In this document: piece by piece, positions 1 through 9,859 of the stretch
Layout of the letters: each line of letters begins with the position of its first letter
Numbering within the stretch: position 1 is the first letter of the stretch
NCBI GenBank assembly: GCA_000171835.1
Contig: ABHC01000012.1
Span: 1 to 64,000 of the forward strand
DNA: 64,000 bases
Direction of reading: 5' to 3'
DNA from: an alpha proteobacterium BAL199
Lineage (GTDB): Bacteria > Pseudomonadota > Alphaproteobacteria > Thalassobaculales > Thalassobaculaceae
Notes under the pieces: model-generated
Told to the model about the DNA's origin: nothing
The model's input: the letters and a program-made list of their open reading frames with translations, nothing else
Databases searched by the model: none
Translations under genes and position numbers: made by a program

Positions 1-58
1 CTACGAAGCGGTCAAGAAGGTCGAGAAGCTGTTCACCGTCAGGCTGGACTTTTTCTGA
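1..58 (+). CDS. trkA: C-terminal end of a Trk potassium uptake protein (TrkA-like), partial
   Basis: Reading from base 2, the frame gives YEAVKKVEKLFTVRLDFF and then TGA at 56-58; everything upstream lies outside the window. The ending with a V-(K)-x-VEKLF core followed by hydrophobic residues resembles the last residues of the TrkA C-terminal (RCK_C) domain, the NAD-binding regulatory subunit of Trk potassium channels. In Azospirillum-type genomes trkA precedes the D-amino-acid transaminase and hfq, as seen here. The call rests on 18 residues plus context, so another protein is possible. Confidence 0.55.
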   Translation, partial: YEAVKKVEKLFTVRLDFF

Positions 59-106
59 GACGCGTCGAGGTGTAAGGGAAGGCACCTCTCACGCGCGGAG
101 ATCGGA

Positions 107-970
107 ATGTCACGCATCGCCTATGTAAACGGACGCTATGTGCCGCACGCGGACGCCGTCGTTCACATCGAGGACCGCGGCTATCAGTTCGCCGACGGTG
201 TGTACGAGGTGGTGTTGATCCACAACGGCGCGATGGTTGACGAACTTCCGCACCTCGATCGCCTCGACCGGTCTCTTCGCGAACTGCGCATCGCCGCCCC
301 GATGACCCGGCCGGCGCTTCGGTCGGTCATGCGCGAGCTGCTGCGCCGCAACCGTATCCGCACCGGATTGATCTACATGCAGGCTACGCGCGGCGTGGCG
401 CGCCGCGACCATCCGTTTCCGAAGAACCCCGTGACCGCGCTGGTGATGACGGCCAAGCGGGTCTCCCTGCCTTCGGCGGCGACCGTCGAGAACGGGGTGA
501 AGGTGATCTCCATCCGCGACATCCGTTGGGAACGCTGCGATATCAAAACCGTGGCCTTGCTGCCCAACGTGCTCGGCAAGCAGCAGGCGAAGGAGGCCGG
601 CGCCTATGAGGCCTGGCAGGTCGACGACAACGGTTATGTGACTGAGGGGACCTCGACCAACGCCTGGATCGTTACCAAGGATGGCGAACTGGTCACCCGG
701 AACGCCAACCAGTCGATTCTGAACGGCATCACCCGGCTGACCCTTCTGAAACTGGCGGAACGCGAGAAGCTTCGGTTCGTGGAGCGCGGGTTCACCCTGG
801 AAGAGGCCAAGCAGGCTCGGGAAGCCTTCGTCTCGTCAGCCACTTCATTCGTTACTCCGGTCACGCAGATCGACGATGCGGTCGTGGGCAACGGCAAGGC
901 TGGCTCGGTCGGGCTGGGGTTGCGCGAAGCCTACCTCGCCTATGCGGCGGGTGAGGGGCGGACACCTTGA
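107..970 (+). CDS. dat: D-amino-acid transaminase (class IV PLP aminotransferase)
   Basis: A 287-residue fold-type IV PLP enzyme that exchanges amino groups between D-amino acids and 2-oxo acids, feeding D-alanine and D-glutamate to peptidoglycan. The N-terminus (YVNGRYVPHADAVVHIEDRG) is typical. Lys147 in DIKTVALLPNVLGKQ matches the Schiff-base lysine of Bacillus D-AAT, followed by EAGAYEAW and the VTEGTSTNAWI phosphate-cup segment. Length is normal. It lies between the trkA end and a HAD phosphatase that starts on its last base, so the two are probably co-transcribed. A branched-chain aminotransferase is the main alternative, but the YEVVL and DIK context favours the D-specific enzyme. Confidence 0.88.
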   Translation: MSRIAYVNGRYVPHADAVVHIEDRGYQFADGVYEVVLIHNGAMVDELPHLDRLDRSLRELRIAAPMTRPALRSVMRELLRRNRIRTGLIYMQATRGVARRDHPFPKNPVTALVMTAKRVSLPSAATVENGVKVISIRDIRWERCDIKTVALLPNVLGKQQAKEAGAYEAWQVDDNGYVTEGTSTNAWIVTKDGELVTRNANQSILNGITRLTLLKLAEREKLRFVERGFTLEEAKQAREAFVSSATSFVTPVTQIDDAVVGNGKAGSVGLGLREAYLAYAAGEGRTP

Positions 971-1620
971 TGATCCTGCCGACGCCGAGGGCGGTCATCT
1001 TCGATTGGGATTCCACACTGGTCGACAATTGGGGCGCGATTACCCGCGCGTTGGAACGGACCTTTACGATCATGGGGCAGGTGCCCTGGACCGAGATGGA
1101 GGTCAGGGCACGCGCTAAGAAGTCGCTTCGTGATACCTTTCCAGGCCTGTTCGGCGACCGGGCGGAGGAAGCGACACGGGAGTTCTACGCGGGCTTCGAG
1201 GCAGTACACCTGGAGACTCTGATTATTTTGGAGGGTGCATCTGACCTTCTTGACGGTCTCGCGACACGCGGCATCCCCACCGCGGTGGTCAGCAACAAAT
1301 CCGGCGGATATCTCAGACGCGAGGCCGCGCATTTGGGCTGGGACCGTTACTTCCACAGGATCGTTGGGGCCAACGATGCGCCACGGGACAAGCCTGCCCC
1401 GGACCCTGTCCATATGGCGCTGGACGGCACGGGCATCGCGGCCGGCGCGGATGTCTGGTTTGTCGGCGACTCGGCCGTCGACTTGGCTTGCGCGCATGCC
1501 GCGGGCTGTACCGCCGTGCTGATTCATCCCGACAATCCCCATCCTGAGGACATGTCCTTACACCCACCTGCCATGCATTTAGCAGGCTGCCGCGAGCTTT
1601 TGCTGCAGTTACAGGATTGA
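970..1620 (+). CDS. HAD-superfamily phosphatase (phosphoglycolate phosphatase-like)
   Basis: A cytoplasmic HAD subfamily IA phosphohydrolase of 216 residues. Motif I is [11 protein letters not shown] (nucleophile Asp12, acid/base Asp14, Ser in place of the usual Gly), motif II is AVVSNKS, the motif III lysine lies in DKPAPDPV, and motif IV is [12 protein letters not shown]. The ATG at 970 shares one base with the dat stop codon; a TTG three bases upstream is possible but less likely. The helical cap between motifs I and II fits Gph-type enzymes. The substrate cannot be read from sequence; 2-phosphoglycolate or another small phosphoester is likely. Its placement between dat and hfq follows the alphaproteobacterial pattern. 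Confidence 0.8.
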   Translation: MILPTPRAVIFDWDSTLVDNWGAITRALERTFTIMGQVPWTEMEVRARAKKSLRDTFPGLFGDRAEEATREFYAGFEAVHLETLIILEGASDLLDGLATRGIPTAVVSNKSGGYLRREAAHLGWDRYFHRIVGANDAPRDKPAPDPVHMALDGTGIAAGADVWFVGDSAVDLACAHAAGCTAVLIHPDNPHPEDMSLHPPAMHLAGCRELLLQLQD

Positions 1621-1741
1621 GTGGCCGGCGCGCGTCATTATATGTTTAGCTGACATCTCGCATCTGCGAGATAGAAGTGGCGGGCCGCTTGATCGCGGTA
1701 CCGTCCGTCGAGCCTTGGGCTCTAACGATAAGGAATGCAAG

Positions 1742-1990
1742 ATGGCCGCCGAGAAGAGCCAAAGCGTTCAGGACGTGTTTCTGAACAAGATCCGCAAGGA
1801 CAAGACGCCGGTTACCGTGTTTCTGGTCAACGGCGTGAAACTGCAGGGCATCGTCACGTGGTTTGACAATTTCTGTCTGTTGCTGCGTCGGGACGCGCAT
1901 TCGCAGCTTGTCTACAAGCACGCGATCTCGACGATCATGCCGCAGCATCCGGTGTCGCTGTTCGACGCCAAGGAGGAGGGCGAAGGCTGA
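1742..1990 (+). CDS. hfq: RNA chaperone Hfq
   Basis: An 82-residue Sm-like hexameric RNA chaperone that pairs small RNAs with mRNAs. It starts [20 protein letters not shown]; Gln8 is the usual proximal-face residue, and the Sm2 motif YKHAIST is intact. The ATG at 1742 has a purine-rich site (AAGGA, 1730-1734) upstream; an in-frame start nine codons earlier lacks conservation. An acidic tail (DAKEEGEG) ends the protein, shorter than in E. coli and typical of alphaproteobacteria. hflX begins 10 bases after the stop, the classic hfq-hflX pair. Confidence 0.97.
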   Translation: MAAEKSQSVQDVFLNKIRKDKTPVTVFLVNGVKLQGIVTWFDNFCLLLRRDAHSQLVYKHAISTIMPQHPVSLFDAKEEGEG

Positions 1991-2000
1991 CGAGGCGGTC

Positions 2001-3314
2001 ATGGGTACCCGTGCGCTCGTTGTCCATCCACGCCTGAAGACCAAGGAAGACGCGTCAGCCGACAGTGTCCGAGATCCGGAAGCGCGTCTCGAGGAGGCGG
2101 TCGGCCTGACCTCGGCGATCGACTTGCTGTCGGTGCACGCCGAGGTCGTGACAGTCAACAAGCCGCGCCCGGGCTCCCTGCTCGGCGGCGGCCAGATCGA
2201 GCGCATCGCCCAGTTGGTCGAGGCGCTCGAGATCGAAGTCGTGGTCGTCGACCGGCCGCTGACCCCGGTGCAGCAGCGTAACCTTGAGAAGGAACTCGAC
2301 GCCAAGGTCATCGACCGGACGCAGTTGATCCTGGAGATCTTCGGCGCTCGAGCCCGGACCCATGAGGGCCGGTTGCACGTCGATCTGGCATCGCTGACCT
2401 TCCAGCGCTCCCGGTTGGTCCGGTCCTGGACCCACCTCGAGCGGCAGCGCGGCGGCGGCGGATTCATGGGCGGGCCGGGTGAGCGCCAGCTGGAAATCGA
2501 CCGCCGACTGATCGACGACAAGATCATCCGGATCCGTCGTGAGCTTGAGGAAGTCAAGCGAACCCGGGAATTGCACCGGGGCGCCCGGCGACGCGTGCCG
2601 TACCCGATCGTTGCCCTGGTGGGCTACACCAACGCCGGAAAGTCCACCTTGTTCAACCGGCTCTCCGGAGCGTCGGTTGTGGCCGAGGATCTGTTGTTCG
2701 CCACCCTCGACCCCACGATGCGGCGCATCGAAGTGCCCGGTGGGCGCACCATAATCCTTTCGGATACCGTCGGCTTCATCTCGGACCTGCCGACCCATCT
2801 GGTCGCGGCGTTCCGGGCCACTCTTGAAGAGGTGACGGAAGCCGACGTTGTCGTGCATGTGCGGGACATCGCCCACCCTGACTCCAACGCGCAGAAGTCG
2901 GATGTCGAAGGCGTTCTGGCCAGTCTCGGGATCGACGAAACCACCCGGTCCGGTCGCATGCTGGAAGTGCTCAACAAGATCGACCGTTTGCCGGATGACC
3001 AGCGCATCGCCGTGAAGCAGCGCGCAGCGTCGGGGAACGAACCGGTTGCCGCGGTCTCGGCGATTACCGGCGAGGGGATCGACGAACTGAGGTCCGTGAT
3101 TGCCCAACTGCTGGGCGTGAACGACCAGGTTTGCGCGTTCACCCTCGACCTGTCGGATGGTGCCGCGATCGCTTGGCTGTACGCTCACGGCGAGGTGGTG
3201 GAACGCACCGATGCCCCCGAAGGTACCACGGCGGTCAGCGTCAGGTTGGCGTCGGCGGACGCCGATCGGTTCGAGAAGCGCTTCGGATCGGCAATCCGCC
3301 GCCCAGCATCCTGA
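2001..3314 (+). CDS. hflX: GTPase HflX (ribosome-splitting GTPase)
   Basis: A 437-residue GTPase that binds 50S subunits and splits stalled ribosomes under stress. The N-terminal HflX domain (about 1-195) has the glycine-rich linker GGGGFMGGPGERQLE (151-165). The G domain carries G1 GYTNAGKST (208-216), G3 DTVGF (255-259) and G4 NKID (325-328). The ATG at 2001 follows a GAGG-type site and lies just after the hfq stop; the open frame continues upstream only by overlapping hfq. It is presumably co-transcribed with hfq. Length and motifs are standard. Confidence 0.96.
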   Translation: MGTRALVVHPRLKTKEDASADSVRDPEARLEEAVGLTSAIDLLSVHAEVVTVNKPRPGSLLGGGQIERIAQLVEALEIEVVVVDRPLTPVQQRNLEKELDAKVIDRTQLILEIFGARARTHEGRLHVDLASLTFQRSRLVRSWTHLERQRGGGGFMGGPGERQLEIDRRLIDDKIIRIRRELEEVKRTRELHRGARRRVPYPIVALVGYTNAGKSTLFNRLSGASVVAEDLLFATLDPTMRRIEVPGGRTIILSDTVGFISDLPTHLVAAFRATLEEVTEADVVVHVRDIAHPDSNAQKSDVEGVLASLGIDETTRSGRMLEVLNKIDRLPDDQRIAVKQRAASGNEPVAAVSAITGEGIDELRSVIAQLLGVNDQVCAFTLDLSDGAAIAWLYAHGEVVERTDAPEGTTAVSVRLASADADRFEKRFGSAIRRPAS

Positions 3315-3345
3315 TTAGCGCCCGGGAATCGGCCGATCGCCGCAA

Positions 3346-3375
3346 TTGACAGCGACCAATCGACGCTTCTATACC
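3346..3375 (+). promoter_or_regulatory. Predicted sigma-70-type promoter of groESL
   Basis: A perfect -35 hexamer TTGACA (3346-3351) is followed after 17 bases by CTATAC (3369-3374), a reasonable -10. It directly precedes the CIRCE element, so transcription would begin within the operator, the arrangement expected for HrcA repression of groESL. Confidence 0.75.
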
Positions 3376-3377
3376 CT

Positions 3378-3404
3378 CTAGCACTCGACATAGGTGAGTG
3401 CTAA
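3378..3404 (+). promoter_or_regulatory. CIRCE operator (HrcA binding site)
   Basis: An inverted repeat CTAGCACTC - 9 bases - GAGTGCTAA, matching the CIRCE consensus TTAGCACTC-N9-GAGTGCTAA except at the first base. It lies between the promoter and groES. HrcA binds such sites to repress groESL until heat shock. Confidence 0.95.
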
Positions 3405-3461
3405 CGGCACTGCCGACCGCCGGTCCGGGCTTGGCCGGGGTCTTCAACACGGAGGTTTCCC

Positions 3462-5445
<1,984 letters not shown>

Positions 5446-5491
5446 TCCACAGTCCGTTCGGCTTCCGGCCCATCACACGGCCGTGATAGGG

Positions 5492-5527
5492 AAGGGCCGG
5501 CGGCAATGCTGCGGCCCTTTCGATTTT
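5492..5527 (+). terminator. Rho-independent terminator after groEL
   Basis: AAGGGCCG (5492-5499) pairs with CGGCCCTT (5512-5519) around a 12-base loop and is followed by a T-rich run (5518-5528). It separates groESL from the downstream phosphatase gene, and any start codon within it (5506) is unlikely to be used. Confidence 0.85.
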
Positions 5528-5550
5528 TCATGAGCAGTTCGGAGCATGCG

Positions 5551-6387
5551 ATGACGACCGTCGATCTCGACCGGGTGGCGCAGGCGCTCGCAGAGGTAGC
5601 CGAGCAGGAGATCATGCCGCGCTGGCGCAATCTGGCTGCCGGCGATGTGCGGGAGAAAACCGGCCCGAACGACTTGGTAACCGTCGCCGACGAAGCCGCC
5701 GAACATGCCCTGGCGGCGCGGCTGCCCGACCTTCTGCCCGGCTCGATCATGATCGGCGAGGAATCGGTCGAGAAGGACCGCGGGTTGCTGGACGTCTTGA
5801 AGGGCGATCAGCCGGTCTGGATCGTCGATCCGGTCGACGGCACCAAGAACTTCGCCGAGGGCAGCGACCGTTTCGGGGTGATGGTGGCGCTGGTCGAACG
5901 CGACGTGACGATTGCCGCGGTGATCTACGAGCCCGTGACCGGCCGTGCCTTGATGGCTGAGGCCGGCGGTGGCGCCGAGTTGGTCGATCGCTCAGGCGAG
6001 CGTACCCGGCTGAACGTCACCGATACGACCGGACTGGATGCCATGCAGGGATCGTTCAACTTCCGTTTCATCCCGGACGAGACGGTGCGCAAGGCGGTCC
6101 GCGCCAAGGCGGATGCCATCCTGACCGACCGGCACTACCGCCGCGGCTGCGCCGCCTACGACTACCGCATGCTGGTCACCGGCGAATGGGATTTCGCCTT
6201 CTACTGGAAGAACATGCCCTGGGACCACGCGCCGGGCTTGCTGATCCATCAGGAAGCCGGCGGCTACAGCGCTCGCTTCGACGGCAGCCCGTACCGCGCT
6301 AGCGAACTGGCCGGCGGCATCTTGGCGACCCCGGACGCAGCAAGCTGGCGTGACTTCCGAAGCGCCGTGTTGGCACCGATCGGGTGA
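5551..6387 (+). CDS. Inositol monophosphatase-family phosphatase
   Basis: A 278-residue lithium-sensitive, Mg-dependent phosphatase-fold enzyme. Metal-binding motifs are GEES (69-72), WIVDPVDGTKNF (90-101) and WDHAPG (224-229). The ATG at 5551 was chosen because it follows a GGAG site (5541-5544) and lies clear of the groEL terminator; starts at 5506 and 5530 overlap that hairpin. Possible substrates in the family include inositol phosphates, histidinol phosphate (HisN) and 3'-phosphoadenosine nucleotides (CysQ); the sequence read here does not settle which. It converges on argC 13 bases away. Confidence 0.85.
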   Translation: MTTVDLDRVAQALAEVAEQEIMPRWRNLAAGDVREKTGPNDLVTVADEAAEHALAARLPDLLPGSIMIGEESVEKDRGLLDVLKGDQPVWIVDPVDGTKNFAEGSDRFGVMVALVERDVTIAAVIYEPVTGRALMAEAGGGAELVDRSGERTRLNVTDTTGLDAMQGSFNFRFIPDETVRKAVRAKADAILTDRHYRRGCAAYDYRMLVTGEWDFAFYWKNMPWDHAPGLLIHQEAGGYSARFDGSPYRASELAGGILATPDAASWRDFRSAVLAPIG

Positions 6388-6400
6388 GGGCGGGCGGGCT

Positions 6401-7366
6401 TCAGGCCGCCTGCCTCATCTCCAGCCCGGCATCCTCGGGCAAGCCGAGCAGCAGGTTCATGTTCTGCACCGCCGCGCCCGACGCGCCTTTGCCGAGGTTG
6501 TCGAGCCGGGCCGTGACCACTGCCCTCCCGGACTCGGCGTGGGTGAACACGAACAACTCCATCGTGTTGGTGCCGTTCAGCGCCTGTGGGTCGAGTTCCT
6601 TCAGCCCCTCGGCCTCGCCCAGCGCCGCCACCCGGACAAACCGCGCGTCCGCATAACGCTCCGCCAGCACCGCGTGAATGTCGGCCGCAGACGGTGACTT
6701 TGGCAATGCCCACAGCGCCAGCGGAACGCTGACCAGCATGCCCTGGGCGTAGCGCCCCACCGCCGGCTGAAAGATCGGTGGATGGGCAAGGCCCGTCCAC
6801 CGGGTCATTTCCGGCACATGCTTGTGGGTGAGGGCTAGGCCGTAGCTCCAATAAGCATCGGGCTTGTAGCCGTCCTGGCCCTCGGTCTCGTAGCGCTGGA
6901 TCAACGCCTTGCCGCCGCCGGTGTAGCCGGAGACCGCGTTGACCGTCACCGGGAAGTCGGCTGGGACGATCCCGGCGGTGACCAGCGGCGCCAGGATGGC
7001 GATGGCGCCGGTCGGGTAGCATCCGGGGTTCGACACCCGGGTCGCCGCCGCGATGGCTGCGCGCTGGCCCGGCTGGAACTCCGGAAAGCCGTACGCCCAT
7101 CCGTCCGCCGTGCGATGCGCCGTCGAGGCGTCGATGAGCTTGGTGTCAGCGCCGTCTACCAGCACGGCCGCTTCGCGGGCGGCATCGTCCGGCAGGCACA
7201 GGATCGCAACATCGGCGGCGCGCAGGGCGTCGCGGCGGGCCGACGGATCCTTCCGACGCGCGTCGTCGAGCGAAATCAGCTCGATGTCGCGGCGCGCAGC
7301 AAGACGATCCCGGATCTGCAGACCCGTCGTTCCCGCTTCGCCGTCGATGAAGATCCGTGCTGCCAT
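6401..7366 (-). CDS. argC: N-acetyl-gamma-glutamyl-phosphate reductase, type 2
   Basis: A 321-residue NADPH-dependent reductase catalysing the third step of arginine synthesis, N-acetylglutamyl phosphate to the semialdehyde. The N-terminal segment FIDGEAGTTGLQI is the dinucleotide-binding turn, and Cys116 in VSNPGCYPTGA is the catalytic nucleophile. The compact length and the FIDGEAGTTG start identify the shorter type 2 family. The ATG at 7366 fits this N-terminus; an in-frame ATG 18 codons upstream adds unconserved sequence. It lies 88 bases downstream of the phosphoesterase gene on the same strand. Confidence 0.94.
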   Translation of the reverse strand: MAARIFIDGEAGTTGLQIRDRLAARRDIELISLDDARRKDPSARRDALRAADVAILCLPDDAAREAAVLVDGADTKLIDASTAHRTADGWAYGFPEFQPGQRAAIAAATRVSNPGCYPTGAIAILAPLVTAGIVPADFPVTVNAVSGYTGGGKALIQRYETEGQDGYKPDAYWSYGLALTHKHVPEMTRWTGLAHPPIFQPAVGRYAQGMLVSVPLALWALPKSPSAADIHAVLAERYADARFVRVAALGEAEGLKELDPQALNGTNTMELFVFTHAESGRAVVTARLDNLGKGASGAAVQNMNLLLGLPEDAGLEMRQAA

Positions 7367-7454
7367 AACCGCCTCCCGGCCGGAAAGTCGCCTGTTGAAA
7401 GGGGCCTGACCATACTGCAATCAAACGCGATTGTGGAGTGTTTCCAAAGGCCCT

Positions 7455-8354
7455 TCAGGCGAGGTCCACCAAGGTGATTTCCGGCGGAACGCCCAGTCGG
7501 ATCGGCAGGTTGGAGCAGCCGAGGCCGCCCGAGACCACGAGATGCCGCTCCTCCTCGATGATGTGGCCATAGGCGTATCGATTGCCGAAGCCGGACGGAA
7601 CGATCGGCGAGTATCCGAACATCCGAACCTGGCCGCCGTGCGTGTGCCCGCACAGGGTCAGCGCGACGCGGTCAGGGACTTGCGGAAAGATGTCCGGCTC
7701 ATGGGCCAACAGCAGCGCCGGCGCGTCGTCGCCGTCCAGATGTGCCAGTGTGGCCGCCAGGTCGTGGACGCCACTCTGTTCCCGGTCGTAATGCGCCAGC
7801 AGCGCCAACTGATCGCCCAGGCCCAGAAGCCAGAACGGCTTGCCGCCATTGTCCAGGCGAACCGCATCATTGTGCAGAACCCGGATTCCTTGATCTTCCA
7901 GATGCCGCTGCACTCGTACCGGCCCATGCCCGGCATGCTGGGCGTCGGGATCATCCCACCAATCGTGGTTGCCGAGGATCGCGTAGACGCCGAGAGGTGC
8001 CGACAATTGCGCCGAAGCGCGCGCGAAATCGACCATCGGAACGCGCCGCGTTATCAGACTATGCTCGGCACCATAATCTCCGAGCAGGACGATCAGGTCC
8101 GGATTCTGGGCGTTCGCGGTCTCGACGATCTCGGAATACCGGTCCAGCGGCATGTACGGTTCGCCGAGGTGCGGATCGGCGATCGCGGCAATCCTCAGCT
8201 TCATGCCGCGCGGCCACGTCGCCGGCCTCACCTCGTGGCGTTGCACGGCGAGGCGAAACCGCGGTTCGACTCCGAACGCGTAAGCGGCACCCGAGAAACC
8301 GAAGACCCCGGTTCCAACCAGCCATCTCAACAACTGCCGTCGCGAAATCGTCAT
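7455..8354 (-). CDS. Metallophosphoesterase with twin-arginine signal
   Basis: A 299-residue calcineurin-like phosphoesterase. The N-terminus MTISRRQLLRWLVGTGVF has a twin-arginine pair and hydrophobic stretch, indicating TAT export or a TAT-type membrane anchor. The metal site is complete: IADPHLGE, LLGDYG, GNHDWWDD, LLLAHEPD and CGHTHGGQ. This resembles YkuE/YaeI-type enzymes, some of which act on lipid or UDP-sugar phosphoesters; the substrate here is unknown. The ATG at 8354 places the RR motif correctly; an ATG 17 codons upstream would bury it. Confidence 0.85.
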   Translation of the reverse strand: MTISRRQLLRWLVGTGVFGFSGAAYAFGVEPRFRLAVQRHEVRPATWPRGMKLRIAAIADPHLGEPYMPLDRYSEIVETANAQNPDLIVLLGDYGAEHSLITRRVPMVDFARASAQLSAPLGVYAILGNHDWWDDPDAQHAGHGPVRVQRHLEDQGIRVLHNDAVRLDNGGKPFWLLGLGDQLALLAHYDREQSGVHDLAATLAHLDGDDAPALLLAHEPDIFPQVPDRVALTLCGHTHGGQVRMFGYSPIVPSGFGNRYAYGHIIEEERHLVVSGGLGCSNLPIRLGVPPEITLVDLA

Positions 8355-8561
8355 GCCTAGTCCCGACCTCGTTTCAGTACGGCGAAATCCACCATGCAGA
8401 AACATTCTCAGTACGGCGATTTCACGTCAGCACAGTGGCGTTGACGGTCGCGGCGCCGGTATCAGGGCCGTGAACGCCCAACCGGACAGGAAGGTTGCAT
8501 CCGGCCGACCGTTTGATGCTGAGCGACGAGAGGGCCGATTCGCGGTGGAGTTTTTCTCTGT

Positions 8562-9416
8562 TTAATCCGTATGTTCTGAGGCTTTCTTAATCTTCTCATC
8601 ACTTTTAACGCGCTGCCAGTGAGTCTCCATGACGCTCAACGGCACTGCGTCGATCGACTGCCCGTCGGCCCGCAATCCGTTCTCCACCCCACGGAAGCGC
8701 CGCTCGAACTTGGCGTTGCAGCGCCGGAGCGCCGTTTCGGGATCGACGCCGAGATGCCGCGCCAGATTGACCACCGTGAACAACACGTCGCCGACCTCGT
8801 CTTCCAGCCGATCCACGTCGCGGTTGCCGTCGACCTCGGCCTGCAACTCACCGAGTTCCTCGTGGATCTTGGCCACAACGTCGGACGTGTTCGGCCAGTC
8901 GAAGCCGACCCGCACCACCCGCCGCTGCAGTTTTACGGCGCGCATCAGCGCGGGCAGGGCAGTCGACACCCCATCGAGCACGCTCGCGGTGCGGCCTTCG
9001 GCTTCGGCCTTGCGGGCCCGCTCCTCGGCCTTTTGCTGCTCCCAGGCACCGGTCTGTGCCTCGGCATCGGCGACCGTCTCGTCGCCAAAGACATGCGGGT
9101 GCCGGCGGATCATCTTCTCGGTGATGGCGGTTGCGACATCGTCGAAGCCGAAGCTGCCTTCCTCCTCGGCCATCCGCGCGTGGTAGGCGACCTGCAGGAG
9201 GAGATCGCCCAACTCGTCCTTCAGCGCGGCGCGGTCCCCGGTGGTGACCGCCTCGGCGACCTCGTAGGCCTCTTCGATGGTGAAGGGCGCGATCGTCTCG
9301 AACGTCTGCTCAAGGTCCCACGGACACCCGCCGTCCGGGCTGCGCAACCGGGCCATGACAGCAATCAGCCGGGCGATCGGAGGCCCGGCGGGCAGGTCGT
9401 CGGACGAATGGGTCAT
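8562..9416 (-). CDS. mazG: Nucleoside triphosphate pyrophosphohydrolase MazG
   Basis: A 284-residue all-alpha NTP pyrophosphohydrolase that removes non-canonical or excess NTPs, yielding NMP and pyrophosphate. Two MazG repeats are visible: the first with CPWDLEQT (31-38), EEAYEVAEA (48-56) and DELGDLLLQ (67-75); the second with KIHEELGELQAEVD and LEDEVGDVLFTVVNLA. Length is a little above the E. coli protein. In many relatives mazG follows hflX directly; here it is separated by about 5 kb and inverted. Confidence 0.95.
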   Translation of the reverse strand: MTHSSDDLPAGPPIARLIAVMARLRSPDGGCPWDLEQTFETIAPFTIEEAYEVAEAVTTGDRAALKDELGDLLLQVAYHARMAEEEGSFGFDDVATAITEKMIRRHPHVFGDETVADAEAQTGAWEQQKAEERARKAEAEGRTASVLDGVSTALPALMRAVKLQRRVVRVGFDWPNTSDVVAKIHEELGELQAEVDGNRDVDRLEDEVGDVLFTVVNLARHLGVDPETALRRCNAKFERRFRGVENGLRADGQSIDAVPLSVMETHWQRVKSDEKIKKASEHTD

Positions 9417-9859
9417 GTCACCGGGCGCTGGTCAGGTTGAGTCGGCGGCAGACTAACCGCCGGACCCGGCAGGGGAAAGCGCGGATGCCAAACGCCAGGT
9501 GGCCAACGCGATGGCGGCGCCACGAGCCTCAACTCGGACGCCGCCTCACGCACATGGAGATGCGTTCAAATCACTCGCAAGAGTGAGAATTGTCCCAAAT
9601 TGTAAGTTGTCTTTAGCCCCGTCCGTTCACTTTGAAGAGACGGGGCGGTGCTGCGCCGGTGGTTCCATGCGTAAGCACCCCCTGGTTTCAGCCCAAGTTC
9701 GGAGCGACGACTTGCATCGCACTAATCATCATCGCGCAATTTGCTTGGAGATGGAAGAGTAAATCTGTTGCCGATCTTGACTGGCAATATGCTGTTCGTT
9801 ACGGACAGAGCCTGGTAACCTGCTACCGAGACGTGTGTTCAGGCTTGCAGGAGAGTTTC
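9417..9859. other. Intergenic region between mazG and the amine oxidase gene
   Basis: 443 bases between divergent genes, so it should hold both promoters. A GC-rich inverted repeat, GCCCCGTC (9616-9623) and GACGGGGC (9639-9646) with a 15-base loop, is the only clear structure; it lacks a T-run. No convincing gene is seen; the open frame running into the oxidase from 9632 has no suitable start signals or recognisable protein sequence. Confidence 0.6.

Noticed and set aside
1863-2000. Extension of hflX upstream into hfq
   Set aside because: Would overlap most of hfq in another frame with Arg/Cys-rich sequence; the start at 2001 is natural.
5506-5550. Earlier start for the inositol phosphatase-family gene
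   Set aside because: The ATG at 5506 is in the loop of the groEL terminator; 5551 has a ribosome-binding site and gives the family's usual length.
9632-9859. N-terminal extension of the amine oxidase by 76 residues
   Set aside because: It would hide the twin-arginine signal; the ATG at 9860 has a proper ribosome-binding site.
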